This document shows positions 7,203-13,537 of a DNA stretch of 14,909 nucleotides, in pieces. This stretch comes from Frankiaceae bacterium. GTDB lineage: Bacteria; Actinomycetota; Actinomycetes; Frankiales; Frankiaceae. The DNA is taken from the NCBI GenBank assembly GCA_030840885.1, contig JAVEDQ010000243.1:1-14909 (forward strand). The letters run 5' to 3'. Positions within the stretch are counted from its first letter, which is position 1; every line of letters begins with the position of its first letter. The notes below the pieces were generated by a model. The model did not search any database. It saw nothing but the letters and a program-made list of their open reading frames with translations, and had not been told where the DNA came from. The translations under genes and the position numbers were made by a program.

Positions 7203-8021
7203 GTGTGCGCCGCCCGCCTGAGTTCTCTGAAAAGCAGCCCCCCACCCGGACCTGCGCCGACGGCCGGTCCCGACGCGAGGCCCGAGGCCCGGAGTAGCGC
7301 GGGGCCCGAGGCACGTCGCGACGCGACACCGCTCGGTCGCACGAGGCGTCTCCGGCGGGTCGTCCGCGAACTCGGCACGCTGCATCCCGACGCCACCTGC
7401 GCGCTGCACTGGTCGACTCCGTTCGAGCTGCTGGTGGCGACGGTGCTGTCGGCGCAGGCGACGGACAAGAAGATCAACGAGGTCACCCCCGGGCTGTTCG
7501 CCCGCTACCCCGACGCCGCGGCACTCGCCGCCGCCGATCGGGAGGACCTCGAGCAGGTCCTGCGCCCCACCGGTTTCTTCCGCGCCAAGGCCAAGAGCGT
7601 GCAAGGGCTGTCGGCCGCACTCGTCGAACGGCACGACGGCGAGGTCCCGCCCCGGATGGACCAGCTGGTCACCCTGCCCGGGGTGGGACGCAAGACCGCG
7701 TCTGTCGTGCTCGGCCACGCCTTCGACGTCCCGGCCCTACCGGTGGACACCCACGTCGGTCGGCTCGCCCGCCGCCTCGACTTCACGACCGACGACGACC
7801 CGGTGGTCATCGAGCGCGAACTGACCGCGATGCTGCCGAAGGCGGACTGGACCGCTACCTCCGACCGGCTGATCTTCCACGGCCGACGGGTCTGCCACGC
7901 CAAGCGCCCGGCCTGCGGCGCCTGCGGGGTGGCGGCGCTGTGCCCGAGTGCCGGCCTGGGACCAACCGACCCGGTGCTGGCGGCCACGCTGGTGCGCGGC
8001 GACGTGGAGGCGATCCCCTGA
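7203..8021 (+). CDS. nth: Endonuclease III, [4Fe-4S] DNA glycosylase/AP lyase
   Basis: 272 aa from GTG at 7203. A helix-hairpin-helix (LPGVGRKTA) carries the catalytic lysine K164, with the catalytic aspartate D182 (PVDTHV) 18 residues later, the same spacing as E. coli K120/D138. The iron-sulfur loop is complete: C231-x6-C238-x2-C241-x5-C247. It should remove oxidised pyrimidines and cleave abasic sites in base excision repair. About 45 N-terminal residues are Pro/Ala/Arg-rich, probably disordered and less conserved. The start was chosen from the TAGGCT hexamer at leaderless distance; the frame is open to GTG at 7146 and also offers GTG at 7197, so the exact start is uncertain. It is coupled to the next NUDIX gene by a CTGA overlap. 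The thioredoxin-like gene that follows nth in mycobacteria is absent here. Confidence 0.96.
   Translation: MCAARLSSLKSSPPPGPAPTAGPDARPEARSSAGPEARRDATPLGRTRRLRRVVRELGTLHPDATCALHWSTPFELLVATVLSAQATDKKINEVTPGLFARYPDAAALAAADREDLEQVLRPTGFFRAKAKSVQGLSAALVERHDGEVPPRMDQLVTLPGVGRKTASVVLGHAFDVPALPVDTHVGRLARRLDFTTDDDPVVIERELTAMLPKADWTATSDRLIFHGRRVCHAKRPACGACGVAALCPSAGLGPTDPVLAATLVRGDVEAIP
8006..8010 (+). promoter_or_regulatory. Shine-Dalgarno GGAGG deciding a CTG start
   Basis: GGAGG inside the end of nth, followed by 7 nt and CTG at 8018. The optimal spacing makes CTG the best start for the NUDIX gene. Confidence 0.6.
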
Positions 8022-8716
8022 GCGCGAGCCCGCCCCCGTCGGTCCCGGACTGGCTGGAGCACCTCGCCGAGCAGGTGCGCCAGGTCCCGGCCGAAGCAGT
8101 GAGCCGCTTCCTGCCGCCGGACGAGGGCGGCCGGGAGTCGGCCGTACTCATGCTGTTCGCAGCCGGTGAGCACGGTCCGGACCTGCTGCTGATCGAGCGG
8201 GCGCACAGCCTCCGCGATCACGCCGGCCAGCCGGCCTTCCCCGGCGGAGCGGTCGATCCCGGCGACCGCGACGCCGTCGACGCCGCGCTGCGGGAGGCCA
8301 CCGAGGAGGTCGGGCTGCGTCGCGACGACGTCGACGTGCTGGCCAACCTGCCGACCCTGTTCATCCCGGTCACCGGCTTCGTCGTCACCCCCGTGCTCGC
8401 GTGGTGGCACTCGCCGTCCGTGGTGTCGCCGGTGGACGCCGGCGAGGTGGCCCGCGTCGTCCGGGTCCCGGTACGCGAGCTCGCCGACCCGGCCAACCGG
8501 GTCCGGGTGCGCCACCCCTCCGGCTGGATCGGGCCGGCCTTCACCGTTTCCGGCCTGCTCGTATGGGGGTTCACCGCGGGGCTGGTGGACATCCTCCTGC
8601 GCCTCGGCGGCTGGGAGCAGGAGTGGCGGCCGGGCGAGCTGCGGGAGTTACCCGCGCACGGCGCCGGCCCGACGCCCCCGGCAGCGGAGGGCTTGCGCGC
8701 CGCTGACAGGGAGTAG
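8018..8716 (+). CDS. NUDIX hydrolase, CoA pyrophosphatase type
   Basis: 232 aa from CTG at 8018. The segment LLIERAHSLRDHAGQPAFPGG (ending F74-P-G-G77) is the UPF0035 motif of CoA-diphosphatase Nudix proteins, and R92-E93-x2-E96-E97-V-G is the catalytic Nudix core. Predicted reaction: hydrolysis of CoA or CoA derivatives to 3',5'-ADP and phosphopantetheine compounds. The family N-terminus (WLEHLAEQ...SRFLPPD) must be included, so the in-frame GTG at 8099 is too late. The other upstream option, GTG at 7940, would overlap nth by 82 nt. The CTG has GGAGG 7 nt before it and forms a CTGA overlap with the nth stop. Its counterpart in M. tuberculosis is Rv3672c, also just before marP. Its TAG stop is 3 nt from the marP -10 element. 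Confidence 0.93.
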   Translation: MSASPPPSVPDWLEHLAEQVRQVPAEAVSRFLPPDEGGRESAVLMLFAAGEHGPDLLLIERAHSLRDHAGQPAFPGGAVDPGDRDAVDAALREATEEVGLRRDDVDVLANLPTLFIPVTGFVVTPVLAWWHSPSVVSPVDAGEVARVVRVPVRELADPANRVRVRHPSGWIGPAFTVSGLLVWGFTAGLVDILLRLGGWEQEWRPGELRELPAHGAGPTPPAAEGLRAADRE

Positions 8717-8719
8717 CAC

Positions 8720-8725
8720 TAGCCT
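8720..8725 (+). promoter_or_regulatory. -10 element for leaderless marP
   Basis: TAGCCT, 7 nt (GAGCGGC) before the GTG at 8733. No SD is present in the 16-nt gap. This suggests marP has its own promoter even though it lies directly behind nth-NUDIX. Confidence 0.6.
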
Positions 8726-8732
8726 GAGCGGC

Positions 8733-9911
8733 GTGTTCGACCTCCTGGACGGCGTCCTGCTCGTGGCGGTGGTGCTGTTCGGGGTGTCCGGCTACCGGCA
8801 GGGCTTCGTCATCGGCGCCTTGTCGTTCGTGGGCTTCCTGGGCGGGGCCGTGCTCGGGGCGAAGCTGGCCCCCACGATCGCCGACCTGCTCGGCCGCGGA
8901 AGCAAGTCGCCGCTGCTCGGCATCCTCGTCGTGGTCCTGGGTGCCGGCCTCGGACAGCTCGCCGCTGCCGGGTTGGCCGGGGCTATCCGCTCGCGCATCT
9001 CGTGGCGCCCGGCCCAGACCGTCGACGCGGTGGCCGGCGCCATCGTGTCGGGCCTTTCGGTGCTGCTCGTGGCCTGGTTGATGGGCAGCGCGGTCAACCG
9101 CTCCCCCTTCAGCGGGCTGCGACAACAGGTGCGCAACAGCGCGGTCATCGTGAGCGTCGACGCGGTGATCCCGAACTCGGTGCGCGACTGGTTCGACAAC
9201 TTCATCCGCCTCGTCGAGGAGCAGGGCTTCCCCGAGGTGTTCTCCGGACTCGCGGGCGAGAGCATCGTGCCGGTCCAGCCGCCCGACCCGGCCCTGGTCG
9301 GCAGCGCCGCGGTGCGCAACGCCCAGCCGAGCATCCTCAAGGTCCGCGGCAACGCCTCCTGCGGCAACCAGGTCGAGGGCAGCGGCTTCGTCTACGCCCC
9401 GCAGCGCGTGATGACCAACGCGCACGTGGTGGCGGGCGTCGCGAACCCGCGCGTGGCGGTCGGCGGCGGCACCCTGGCGGCCCGCGTGGTGGTCTTCGAC
9501 CCAGAGCGTGACGTGGCCGTGCTCTACGTCCCGGGCCTCGACCGGTCCCCGCTGCGGTTCGCGCAGGCCGGGGCGCCGAACGGTGCCAACGCGATCGTCG
9601 TCGGCTACCCGGAGGACGGTCCCTTCGACGCCCGGGCCGCCCGGATCCGCAACCGGCTGCAAGCCCGCGGCAGCGACATCTACTCGGAGAAGGACGTCAC
9701 CCGCGACATCTACGGCGTGCGCAGCACCGTCCGGCCGGGGAACTCCGGCGGCCCGCTGCTGAGCACCGAGGGCACGGTCTACGGCGTGGTGTTCGCCGCC
9801 GCGACCGATGACCCCGAGACCGGCTACGCGCTGACGGCGGCGACGGTGAGCCGCGACGCTCAGGCCGGCCGGACCGCCACGGAGCGGGTCAGTTCCCAGA
9901 ATTGCGACTGA
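8733..9911 (+). CDS. marP: MarP-type serine protease with CvpA-like membrane domain
   Basis: 392 aa. The N-terminal 170 residues contain about four hydrophobic segments starting FDLLDGVLLVAVVLFGVSGYRQGF, the CvpA/colicin V production-like domain. The C-terminal part is a trypsin-like protease with catalytic triad H231 (TNAHVV), D260 (ERDVAVL) and S338 (RPGNSGGPL). Cysteines C210 and C391 match the pair that forms the activity-controlling disulfide in M. tuberculosis MarP (triad H235/D264/S343, 397 aa). The protease is therefore expected outside the membrane, where the mycobacterial enzyme supports cell-wall integrity and acid resistance by processing envelope proteins such as RipA. The start is GTG at 8733, fixed by the leaderless -10 element. 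Its substrate here is unknown. Confidence 0.95.
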   Translation: MFDLLDGVLLVAVVLFGVSGYRQGFVIGALSFVGFLGGAVLGAKLAPTIADLLGRGSKSPLLGILVVVLGAGLGQLAAAGLAGAIRSRISWRPAQTVDAVAGAIVSGLSVLLVAWLMGSAVNRSPFSGLRQQVRNSAVIVSVDAVIPNSVRDWFDNFIRLVEEQGFPEVFSGLAGESIVPVQPPDPALVGSAAVRNAQPSILKVRGNASCGNQVEGSGFVYAPQRVMTNAHVVAGVANPRVAVGGGTLAARVVVFDPERDVAVLYVPGLDRSPLRFAQAGAPNGANAIVVGYPEDGPFDARAARIRNRLQARGSDIYSEKDVTRDIYGVRSTVRPGNSGGPLLSTEGTVYGVVFAAATDDPETGYALTAATVSRDAQAGRTATERVSSQNCD

Positions 9912-9917
9912 CCGCCG

Positions 9918-9945
9918 ACCGCTGGCCGACAACCGCTGACCGACA
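9918..9945. repeat. Tandem 14-bp duplication after marP
   Basis: ACCGCTGGCCGACA (9918-9931) and ACCGCTGACCGACA (9932-9945), adjacent and differing at one base, beginning 7 nt after the marP stop. Confidence 0.8.
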
Positions 9946-10015
9946 AACCCTGGTCGAGGCTTACCTACCGGTCTTAGCATGACCCCGCGCCGCAGCCAGA
10001 AAAGCCATTCCGGGC

Positions 10016-10052
10016 GGTTGCAACTGCAAGCAATGCGGGTACGGTTGCAAGC
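10016..10052 (+). promoter_or_regulatory. Putative promoter overlapped by GGTTGCAA repeats
   Basis: TTGCAA (10018-10023), a 16-nt spacer and TACGGT (10040-10045) form a plausible -35/-10 pair for the 10080 gene. GGTTGCAA occurs twice (10016-10023 and 10043-10050), and TGCAAGC twice (10025-10031 and 10046-10052), overlapping both promoter elements. This looks like an operator but matches no regulator I can name. Confidence 0.4.
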
Positions 10053-10079
10053 AGCCAACCCCTCGATCCGGGAGGCAGC

Positions 10080-10544
10080 ATGACGACAGTCACGGCCACC
10101 CGCACGATCCCGTCCGACCCTGCGTCGACCGCGCTGCTCCTCGCCGGTCCGTCGGCCCTGGGTTTCTGGCCCGGTGTCCAGCACGTGGACGGCCTGCTCA
10201 GCCCGCTGTCCGCGCAGGCGGCCATCGCCGGCAGCGCGCGTCGCCTCGTGGTGCGGGCCGAGCCCCCACGCCGCACCCCGACCGCGTACGTGACCTCGTT
10301 CCGGGTCGAGGCCGAGGGGCTGCCGTCCGCCTCCGGCGAGCTACGCATCACGCGTCACGGCTGGGTCGGTGACGTCCCCACCGATGCCTCGCCCGACCCC
10401 ACCGCCGCCGTCGCCTCGGTCCGGCTCGAATTCTCCACCGAGGTCGACTACGACGCCGCCGTGGAGGAAGCGATCGTCCGCGGTGTGCGCACCTTCCTCG
10501 ACAACGTCGCCGCCTACGCCAGCGGGCTGGTCGGCGCGGCCTGA
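10080..10544 (+). CDS. Hypothetical protein, possibly SRPBCC-like
   Basis: 154 aa, family not recognised. ATG at 10080 has GGGAGG at 10069-10074 (about 5 nt away), a strong SD, so unlike its neighbours this gene is leadered. No signal peptide or membrane segment. The order of parts (an early FWPGVQHVDGL segment, several beta-rich stretches such as TAYVTSFRVEAEG and VRLEFSTEVDY, and a long C-terminal helix EEAIVRGVRTFLDNVAAYAS) resembles a small helix-grip (SRPBCC/polyketide-cyclase) protein, but this is a fold guess without a diagnostic motif. It has its own upstream region with repeats. It converges with the DUF309 gene, with only 4 nt between the stops. Confidence 0.75.
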   Translation: MTTVTATRTIPSDPASTALLLAGPSALGFWPGVQHVDGLLSPLSAQAAIAGSARRLVVRAEPPRRTPTAYVTSFRVEAEGLPSASGELRITRHGWVGDVPTDASPDPTAAVASVRLEFSTEVDYDAAVEEAIVRGVRTFLDNVAAYASGLVGAA

Positions 10545-10576
10545 CTCGTCAGGCGAAATAGCTCGTCAGGCGAAAT
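10545..10576. repeat. 15-bp direct repeat (period 17) at DUF309 3' end
   Basis: CTCGTCAGGCGAAAT at 10545-10559 and again, identical, at 10562-10576. The copies cover the last codons and stop of the minus-strand DUF309 gene. The 17-nt period shifts the reading frame between copies, so the end of the protein is set by the duplication. Confidence 0.9.
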
Positions 10577-11031
10577 GCGGGGCCGGCGTCCGGCACGGAC
10601 CACGCCCGCGCAGCTCCTGCCGAGGCGACCTCGAGGAGGGAGTCGACGGCGATCCCGTGCGGCACCTGCCCGCGGTAGGTCGCCAGGCCATCGGCGGCCC
10701 GGCTGAACAGCGCCTGCGCGCCGGTCGGGTTGCCACGCTCCAGATGCGTCGCCGCGACGGCGAGTTGTGCCAGCGCCCGCCAGAGGTCCTCCTCCCCCGG
10801 AGGCGATGCCTTCCAGACCGCTTCCAGCACCTCGTGCGCGCCGAACGGCCGCCGCTCGTCGAGCAGGCGCTGCGCGTAGGCGAGGGCGTCCTCGGGCGAG
10901 AGGTCGAGCTCGTCGGGTACCGGCTCGACGGCTGCGTCGAGGCCTTCCCCGTCCCGCGGCAACGGGCGGCCCAGCCGGTCCCGCGGCCGGTCCTGCCGGG
11001 GACGACCGGCATCGTCACGGGGCCGGCTCAT
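10549..11031 (-). CDS. DUF309 family protein
   Basis: 160 aa. The family core is clear: PFGAH66-E67-VLE70-AVW73-K, then LWRALAQ89-LAVAATH96-LERG100-N101-PTGA. These His/Glu/Gln/Asn positions are the conserved surface of DUF309; no function is established that I can cite. The first 40 residues are Arg/Pro/Asp-rich and probably flexible. ATG at 11031 overlaps the hydrolase stop as ATGA, so the gene is translationally coupled to it. Its last residues (FRLTSYFA) are encoded by the 17-nt-period duplication; with a single copy the frame would read on into the opposing gene or, in the other frame, stop at 10566. The C-terminus may therefore differ from relatives. Confidence 0.88.
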   Translation of the reverse strand: MSRPRDDAGRPRQDRPRDRLGRPLPRDGEGLDAAVEPVPDELDLSPEDALAYAQRLLDERRPFGAHEVLEAVWKASPPGEEDLWRALAQLAVAATHLERGNPTGAQALFSRAADGLATYRGQVPHGIAVDSLLEVASAGAARAWSVPDAGPAFRLTSYFA

Positions 11032-11960
11032 CCGGCCGCCCAACCGTGCAGCAGCTCGTTGACCGCCCGCGGCGCCTCCTGGTGCGGGAAGTGGCCGACC
11101 GACTCGAGCAGCCGCCACTCGTAGGGCGCCGCAACGTGTCGCCGGGACCGGCGGGCAGCGGCCGGCAGGATGCAGGGGTCCTGGGCCCCGTGGATCTGCA
11201 GCGTCGGCACCGTCACCGGTGGGGTCAGCGCGCGGACCATGCGCAGCCCGTCCGGCCGGAACTGGGAGCGGACCGCCCAGCGGTAGTACTCCATCGAGCA
11301 GTGCGCCACACCGGGGATCTGCATGGCCTCGCGGTTGCGCCGTTCGGTCTCCCGATCCGGGAAGCCCGGTCCGCCCCACCGGTGCAGGATGGTGCCGACC
11401 AGCGCCGCGTCGTCGGCGACCAGCCGGCGCTCGGGTCGCCACGGCAGCTGGAAGCCGGCGATGTAGCTGCTGGCCCGGCTCTGCCCGCCGCCGCGGCCAG
11501 GGATGAGGGCGCTGCGGAAGGCGAGCGGGTGCGGGATGCTCAGCACCGCGAGGCGGCGGACGACATCGGGCCGCAGCGTGGCGGTCACCCAGGCCAGGAA
11601 GCCGCCCCAGTCGTGGCCGACGAGCACCGCGTCCTGCTCACCGAGCGCGCGGATCAGGCCGGCGATGTCCTCGGCGAGGGTGAACACGTCGTAGCCGCGG
11701 GGCGGCTTGTCGCTGGCGCCGTATCCGCGCAGGTCACACGCGACCGTCCGGAAGCCGGCCTCGCTCAGCGCCTCGAGCTGGTGCCGCCAGCTCCACCAGA
11801 ACTCGGGGAAGCCGTGGACGAACAGCACCAGCGGCGGCGAGCCGTCGGACGGAGCCGTCCGCGGAGCACATTCGGCCACGTGCAGCCGGGTGCCGTTGGC
11901 CGAGACGTCGCGATGGGTCCAGGGCCCGTCGACGAGCACCGCCGTCGGTTCGACGCTCAC
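11028..11960 (-). CDS. Alpha/beta hydrolase, epoxide hydrolase-like (EphE/Rv3670-like)
   Basis: 310 aa. Oxyanion motif H49-G-F-P52 followed by EFWWSWRHQL, then RGYGASDKP, nucleophile elbow G115-H-D117-W-G-G, cap-domain tyrosines Y225/Y226 (MEYYRW), acid D261 (GAQDP) and base H290 (VGHFPHQEAP). An aspartate nucleophile with cap tyrosines is the soluble epoxide hydrolase pattern; haloalkane dehalogenases share the Asp but lack the tyrosines. Predicted: cytosolic hydrolysis of epoxides to diols, substrate unknown. It lies next to marP in M. tuberculosis as ephE (Rv3670), supporting the call. The start is GTG at 11960; the SD is weak and two 11-bp tandem repeats lie just upstream. An in-frame-looking ATG at about 11967 is in another frame and hits TGA at once. 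Confidence 0.93.
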   Translation of the reverse strand: MSVEPTAVLVDGPWTHRDVSANGTRLHVAECAPRTAPSDGSPPLVLFVHGFPEFWWSWRHQLEALSEAGFRTVACDLRGYGASDKPPRGYDVFTLAEDIAGLIRALGEQDAVLVGHDWGGFLAWVTATLRPDVVRRLAVLSIPHPLAFRSALIPGRGGGQSRASSYIAGFQLPWRPERRLVADDAALVGTILHRWGGPGFPDRETERRNREAMQIPGVAHCSMEYYRWAVRSQFRPDGLRMVRALTPPVTVPTLQIHGAQDPCILPAAARRSRRHVAAPYEWRLLESVGHFPHQEAPRAVNELLHGWAAG

Positions 11961-11962
11961 CA

Positions 11963-11984
11963 GACGGTCATCTGACGGTCACCT
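11963..11984. repeat. Tandem 11-bp duplication upstream of the hydrolase
   Basis: GACGGTCATCT (11963-11973) and GACGGTCACCT (11974-11984), adjacent, one mismatch, 2 nt before the hydrolase start codon. Period 11 is close to one helical turn, so it could also be a binding site. Confidence 0.75.
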
Positions 11985-12001
11985 GAGGCGCGGTGCGGGG
12001 G

Positions 12002-12027
12002 TCCTCGCCCGGTTCCCCGGGCGGGGA
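12002..12027 (-). terminator. Strong hairpin directly after the holin-like gene
   Basis: An 11-bp stem (12002-12012 with 12017-12027; one G-T pair) around the loop TTCC, starting one base past the stop of the minus-strand membrane protein gene. No U-tract. It probably ends or attenuates that transcript before the hydrolase gene. Confidence 0.6.
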
Positions 12028-12028
12028 G

Positions 12029-12460
12029 TCACCGCCGCGGATCCACGGTCGGGTGCTTGAGCCACGTCACGTCGTCCTTGACGGTCTGCAGGGTCCGCTC
12101 CGGCGCCTTGATCCGCCGCAGCCGGCTGATGCCGAACAACCCGAGGAGCGCGGAGAGCGTGAGCAGGGCCCCGGCAACGACGGTGAAGGCCCAGCCGCGC
12201 GTCAGACCGATCGAGTCGAGCGCCTCGGCCGCACCGATGGTGAGGGCGATCAGGCCGAACAGGGCGAGCCCACCGGCGAGGCCGAGGAAGGCTGCGCCGA
12301 GGCCGGCGGAGATGGCTGTCTGCCGGGCCTCGGCCTTGACCAGCTCGATCTCCTGCCGCATCAGCAGCGACACGTCGCGGGTGGCGGTGGAGACGAGCTC
12401 CCCGAGGGACGCCTCGACCGTTGGCCGGTCCGTGCCGCGCCCCTCCGAAACCGTCGTCAC
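12029..12460 (-). CDS. Phage holin family protein (holin-X/PF07332-like), Rv3669-like membrane protein
   Basis: 143 aa. A helical N-terminal part with SLGELVSTATRDVSLLMRQEIELVKAE (about 18-45) is typical of the actinobacterial holin-X family, followed by two transmembrane helices (about 50-77 and 89-112) and a charged tail. Despite the family name this is a chromosomal housekeeping gene with no phage genes nearby; no lysis role should be assumed. The start is GTG at 12460, with AGGGGA about 6 nt upstream. It is followed by a strong hairpin, then the hydrolase and DUF309 genes on the same strand. It is divergent from the Fic-fold gene. M. tuberculosis has a membrane protein, Rv3669, beside ephE, fitting the synteny. 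Confidence 0.87.
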   Translation of the reverse strand: MTTVSEGRGTDRPTVEASLGELVSTATRDVSLLMRQEIELVKAEARQTAISAGLGAAFLGLAGGLALFGLIALTIGAAEALDSIGLTRGWAFTVVAGALLTLSALLGLFGISRLRRIKAPERTLQTVKDDVTWLKHPTVDPRR

Positions 12461-12673
12461 GCCGTTCCCCTGTCCTTCGTGACCGCCCCTCGGGCGGAGG
12501 TCGGTGCCGTCGAGAAATCGGGCCGCTGGTGAAGCCGTCTGTAGCCGACGAGTGCCCCCGCTCCCGTCGACTCACACACTTTGCCATCACCTTGGCGCGG
12601 ACTGCGACCCGGAGCACAGGCGGGACCGGCCGTCCGCGACGCGGGGCCGACCGACCTCGGTAGCGTTCCGGAC
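12461..12673. promoter_or_regulatory. Divergent intergenic region, holin-like / Fic-fold genes
   Basis: 213 nt. It holds the SD of the minus-strand gene and the TAGCGT hexamer of the plus-strand gene. A TACAGA hexamer on the minus strand (about 12539-12544) is a weak -10 candidate for the holin-like gene. No repeat or hairpin of note. Confidence 0.4.
12661..12666 (+). promoter_or_regulatory. -10 element for the leaderless Fic-fold gene
   Basis: TAGCGT, 7 nt (TCCGGAC) before GTG at 12674, the same geometry as at marP. No SD is present. It decides the start in a frame that is open to 12581. Confidence 0.6.
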
Positions 12674-13477
12674 GTGTCCGCACCCTCCGCACCGGCCGCC
12701 ACCGGCGACCCGCTGGCGCGCGTCGCCGCTCTGCCCGGGGTGGCGCAGGCCGCCGACGAGGCACGGGCCTCGGTCGACCGGTTGCTCGCGCATCGCATGT
12801 TGCGGCGTCGTAGTGCCGACATCTCCGTCGAGGCCGGCCTCCGCTCGGCGCGCGCCTCGGCCGCGCTGGAAGGCGCCGACGTCCCGCTCGAGCAGCTGCG
12901 CACCTCCGGCAGCGACGACCCGGTGCTCCAGGGTGCGCTGCGGCTCTCGGCCGAACTCGGCGGGCTGTCCGACACCTTCGGCAAGGTCCCGATGCAGGCC
13001 CTGGCGCGGATGCATCTGCTCGCCGCCGCGGACACGGCGCCCGCCGAGACCGTCGGCCGGCCGCGCGTGTCGGGCCAGCCCGCCGAGGACGGGCCGGCGC
13101 CGGACGTGCTCGAGGCCAACGCCCGCATCGAAGGCCTGCTCCGCCTGCTCGCGGCGCCGACGGCGGCGCCGGCCGTGGTCGTCGCGGCCGTGCTGCACGC
13201 CGAGCTGCTCGCCGTCCGGCCCTTCGCCTCGGCCAACGGACTGGTCGCCCGCGGCGCCGCGCGCATGGTGCTCCTCGGCCGCGGACTCGATCCGAAGGCG
13301 TTGACCGCACCTGACGTCGGTCACCTCGAGGCCGCCGACGAGTACCGCGAGACGGCCGCGGCCTACGCGACCGGCGGCGCCGCCAACGTCGCCGCCTTCG
13401 TCATCCACTGCTGCCGGGCGCTCGAGCTCGGCGCACGCGAATCGCTGGCGGTGTGTGAGGCTCTGCTACGCGGTTGA
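12674..13477 (+). CDS. Fic-fold protein with degenerate catalytic motif
   Basis: 267 aa from GTG at 12674. Two Fic landmarks are visible: an inhibition motif S62-A-A-L-E66-G67, matching (S/T)xxxE(G/N) of autoinhibited Fic proteins, and a helix VLHAELLAVRPF followed by R182-P-F-A-S-A-N188-G189-L-V-A-R193. Active Fic AMP-transferases have HPFx(D/E)GNGRxxR; here the catalytic His is Arg, the acidic residue is Ser, the first Gly is Ala and the first Arg is Leu, while P, F, N, G and the last Arg remain. AMPylation is therefore unlikely; a binding or structural role is inferred. Related actinobacterial proteins are often labelled oxidoreductase, for which I see no motif. No signal or membrane segment. 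The start follows from the -10 element; codon use matches the neighbours. Confidence 0.8.
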   Translation: MSAPSAPAATGDPLARVAALPGVAQAADEARASVDRLLAHRMLRRRSADISVEAGLRSARASAALEGADVPLEQLRTSGSDDPVLQGALRLSAELGGLSDTFGKVPMQALARMHLLAAADTAPAETVGRPRVSGQPAEDGPAPDVLEANARIEGLLRLLAAPTAAPAVVVAAVLHAELLAVRPFASANGLVARGAARMVLLGRGLDPKALTAPDVGHLEAADEYRETAAAYATGGAANVAAFVIHCCRALELGARESLAVCEALLRG

Positions 13478-13537
13478 TCATCCGCGGGCGACCGGCGACG
13501 GACGCATCGGGGGCCGTTTGCCTCCCCGGGGTGGTGA

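Noticed and set aside
9979..10083. 34-codon frame ending in an ATGA overlap with the 10080 gene
   Set aside because: No SD or well-placed -10; it spans the putative promoter and TTGCAA repeats, so it is probably fortuitous. A leader peptide cannot be fully excluded.
8571..10184. 537-codon minus-strand frame opposite marP
   Set aside because: marP has a full catalytic triad and membrane domain on the plus strand; the antisense frame has only His/Arg/Ala-rich sequence.
10767..11975. 402-codon plus-strand frame opposite the hydrolase
   Set aside because: The minus-strand hydrolase has all catalytic motifs; this frame is its shadow.
12029..12460. Prophage remnant suggested by a holin-like protein
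   Set aside because: The family is a common chromosomal actinobacterial membrane protein; no phage genes, att sites or composition shift nearby.
11979..13310. 443-codon minus-strand frame across the holin-like and Fic-fold genes
   Set aside because: Arg/Pro-rich, crosses two supported genes, no SD or family features.
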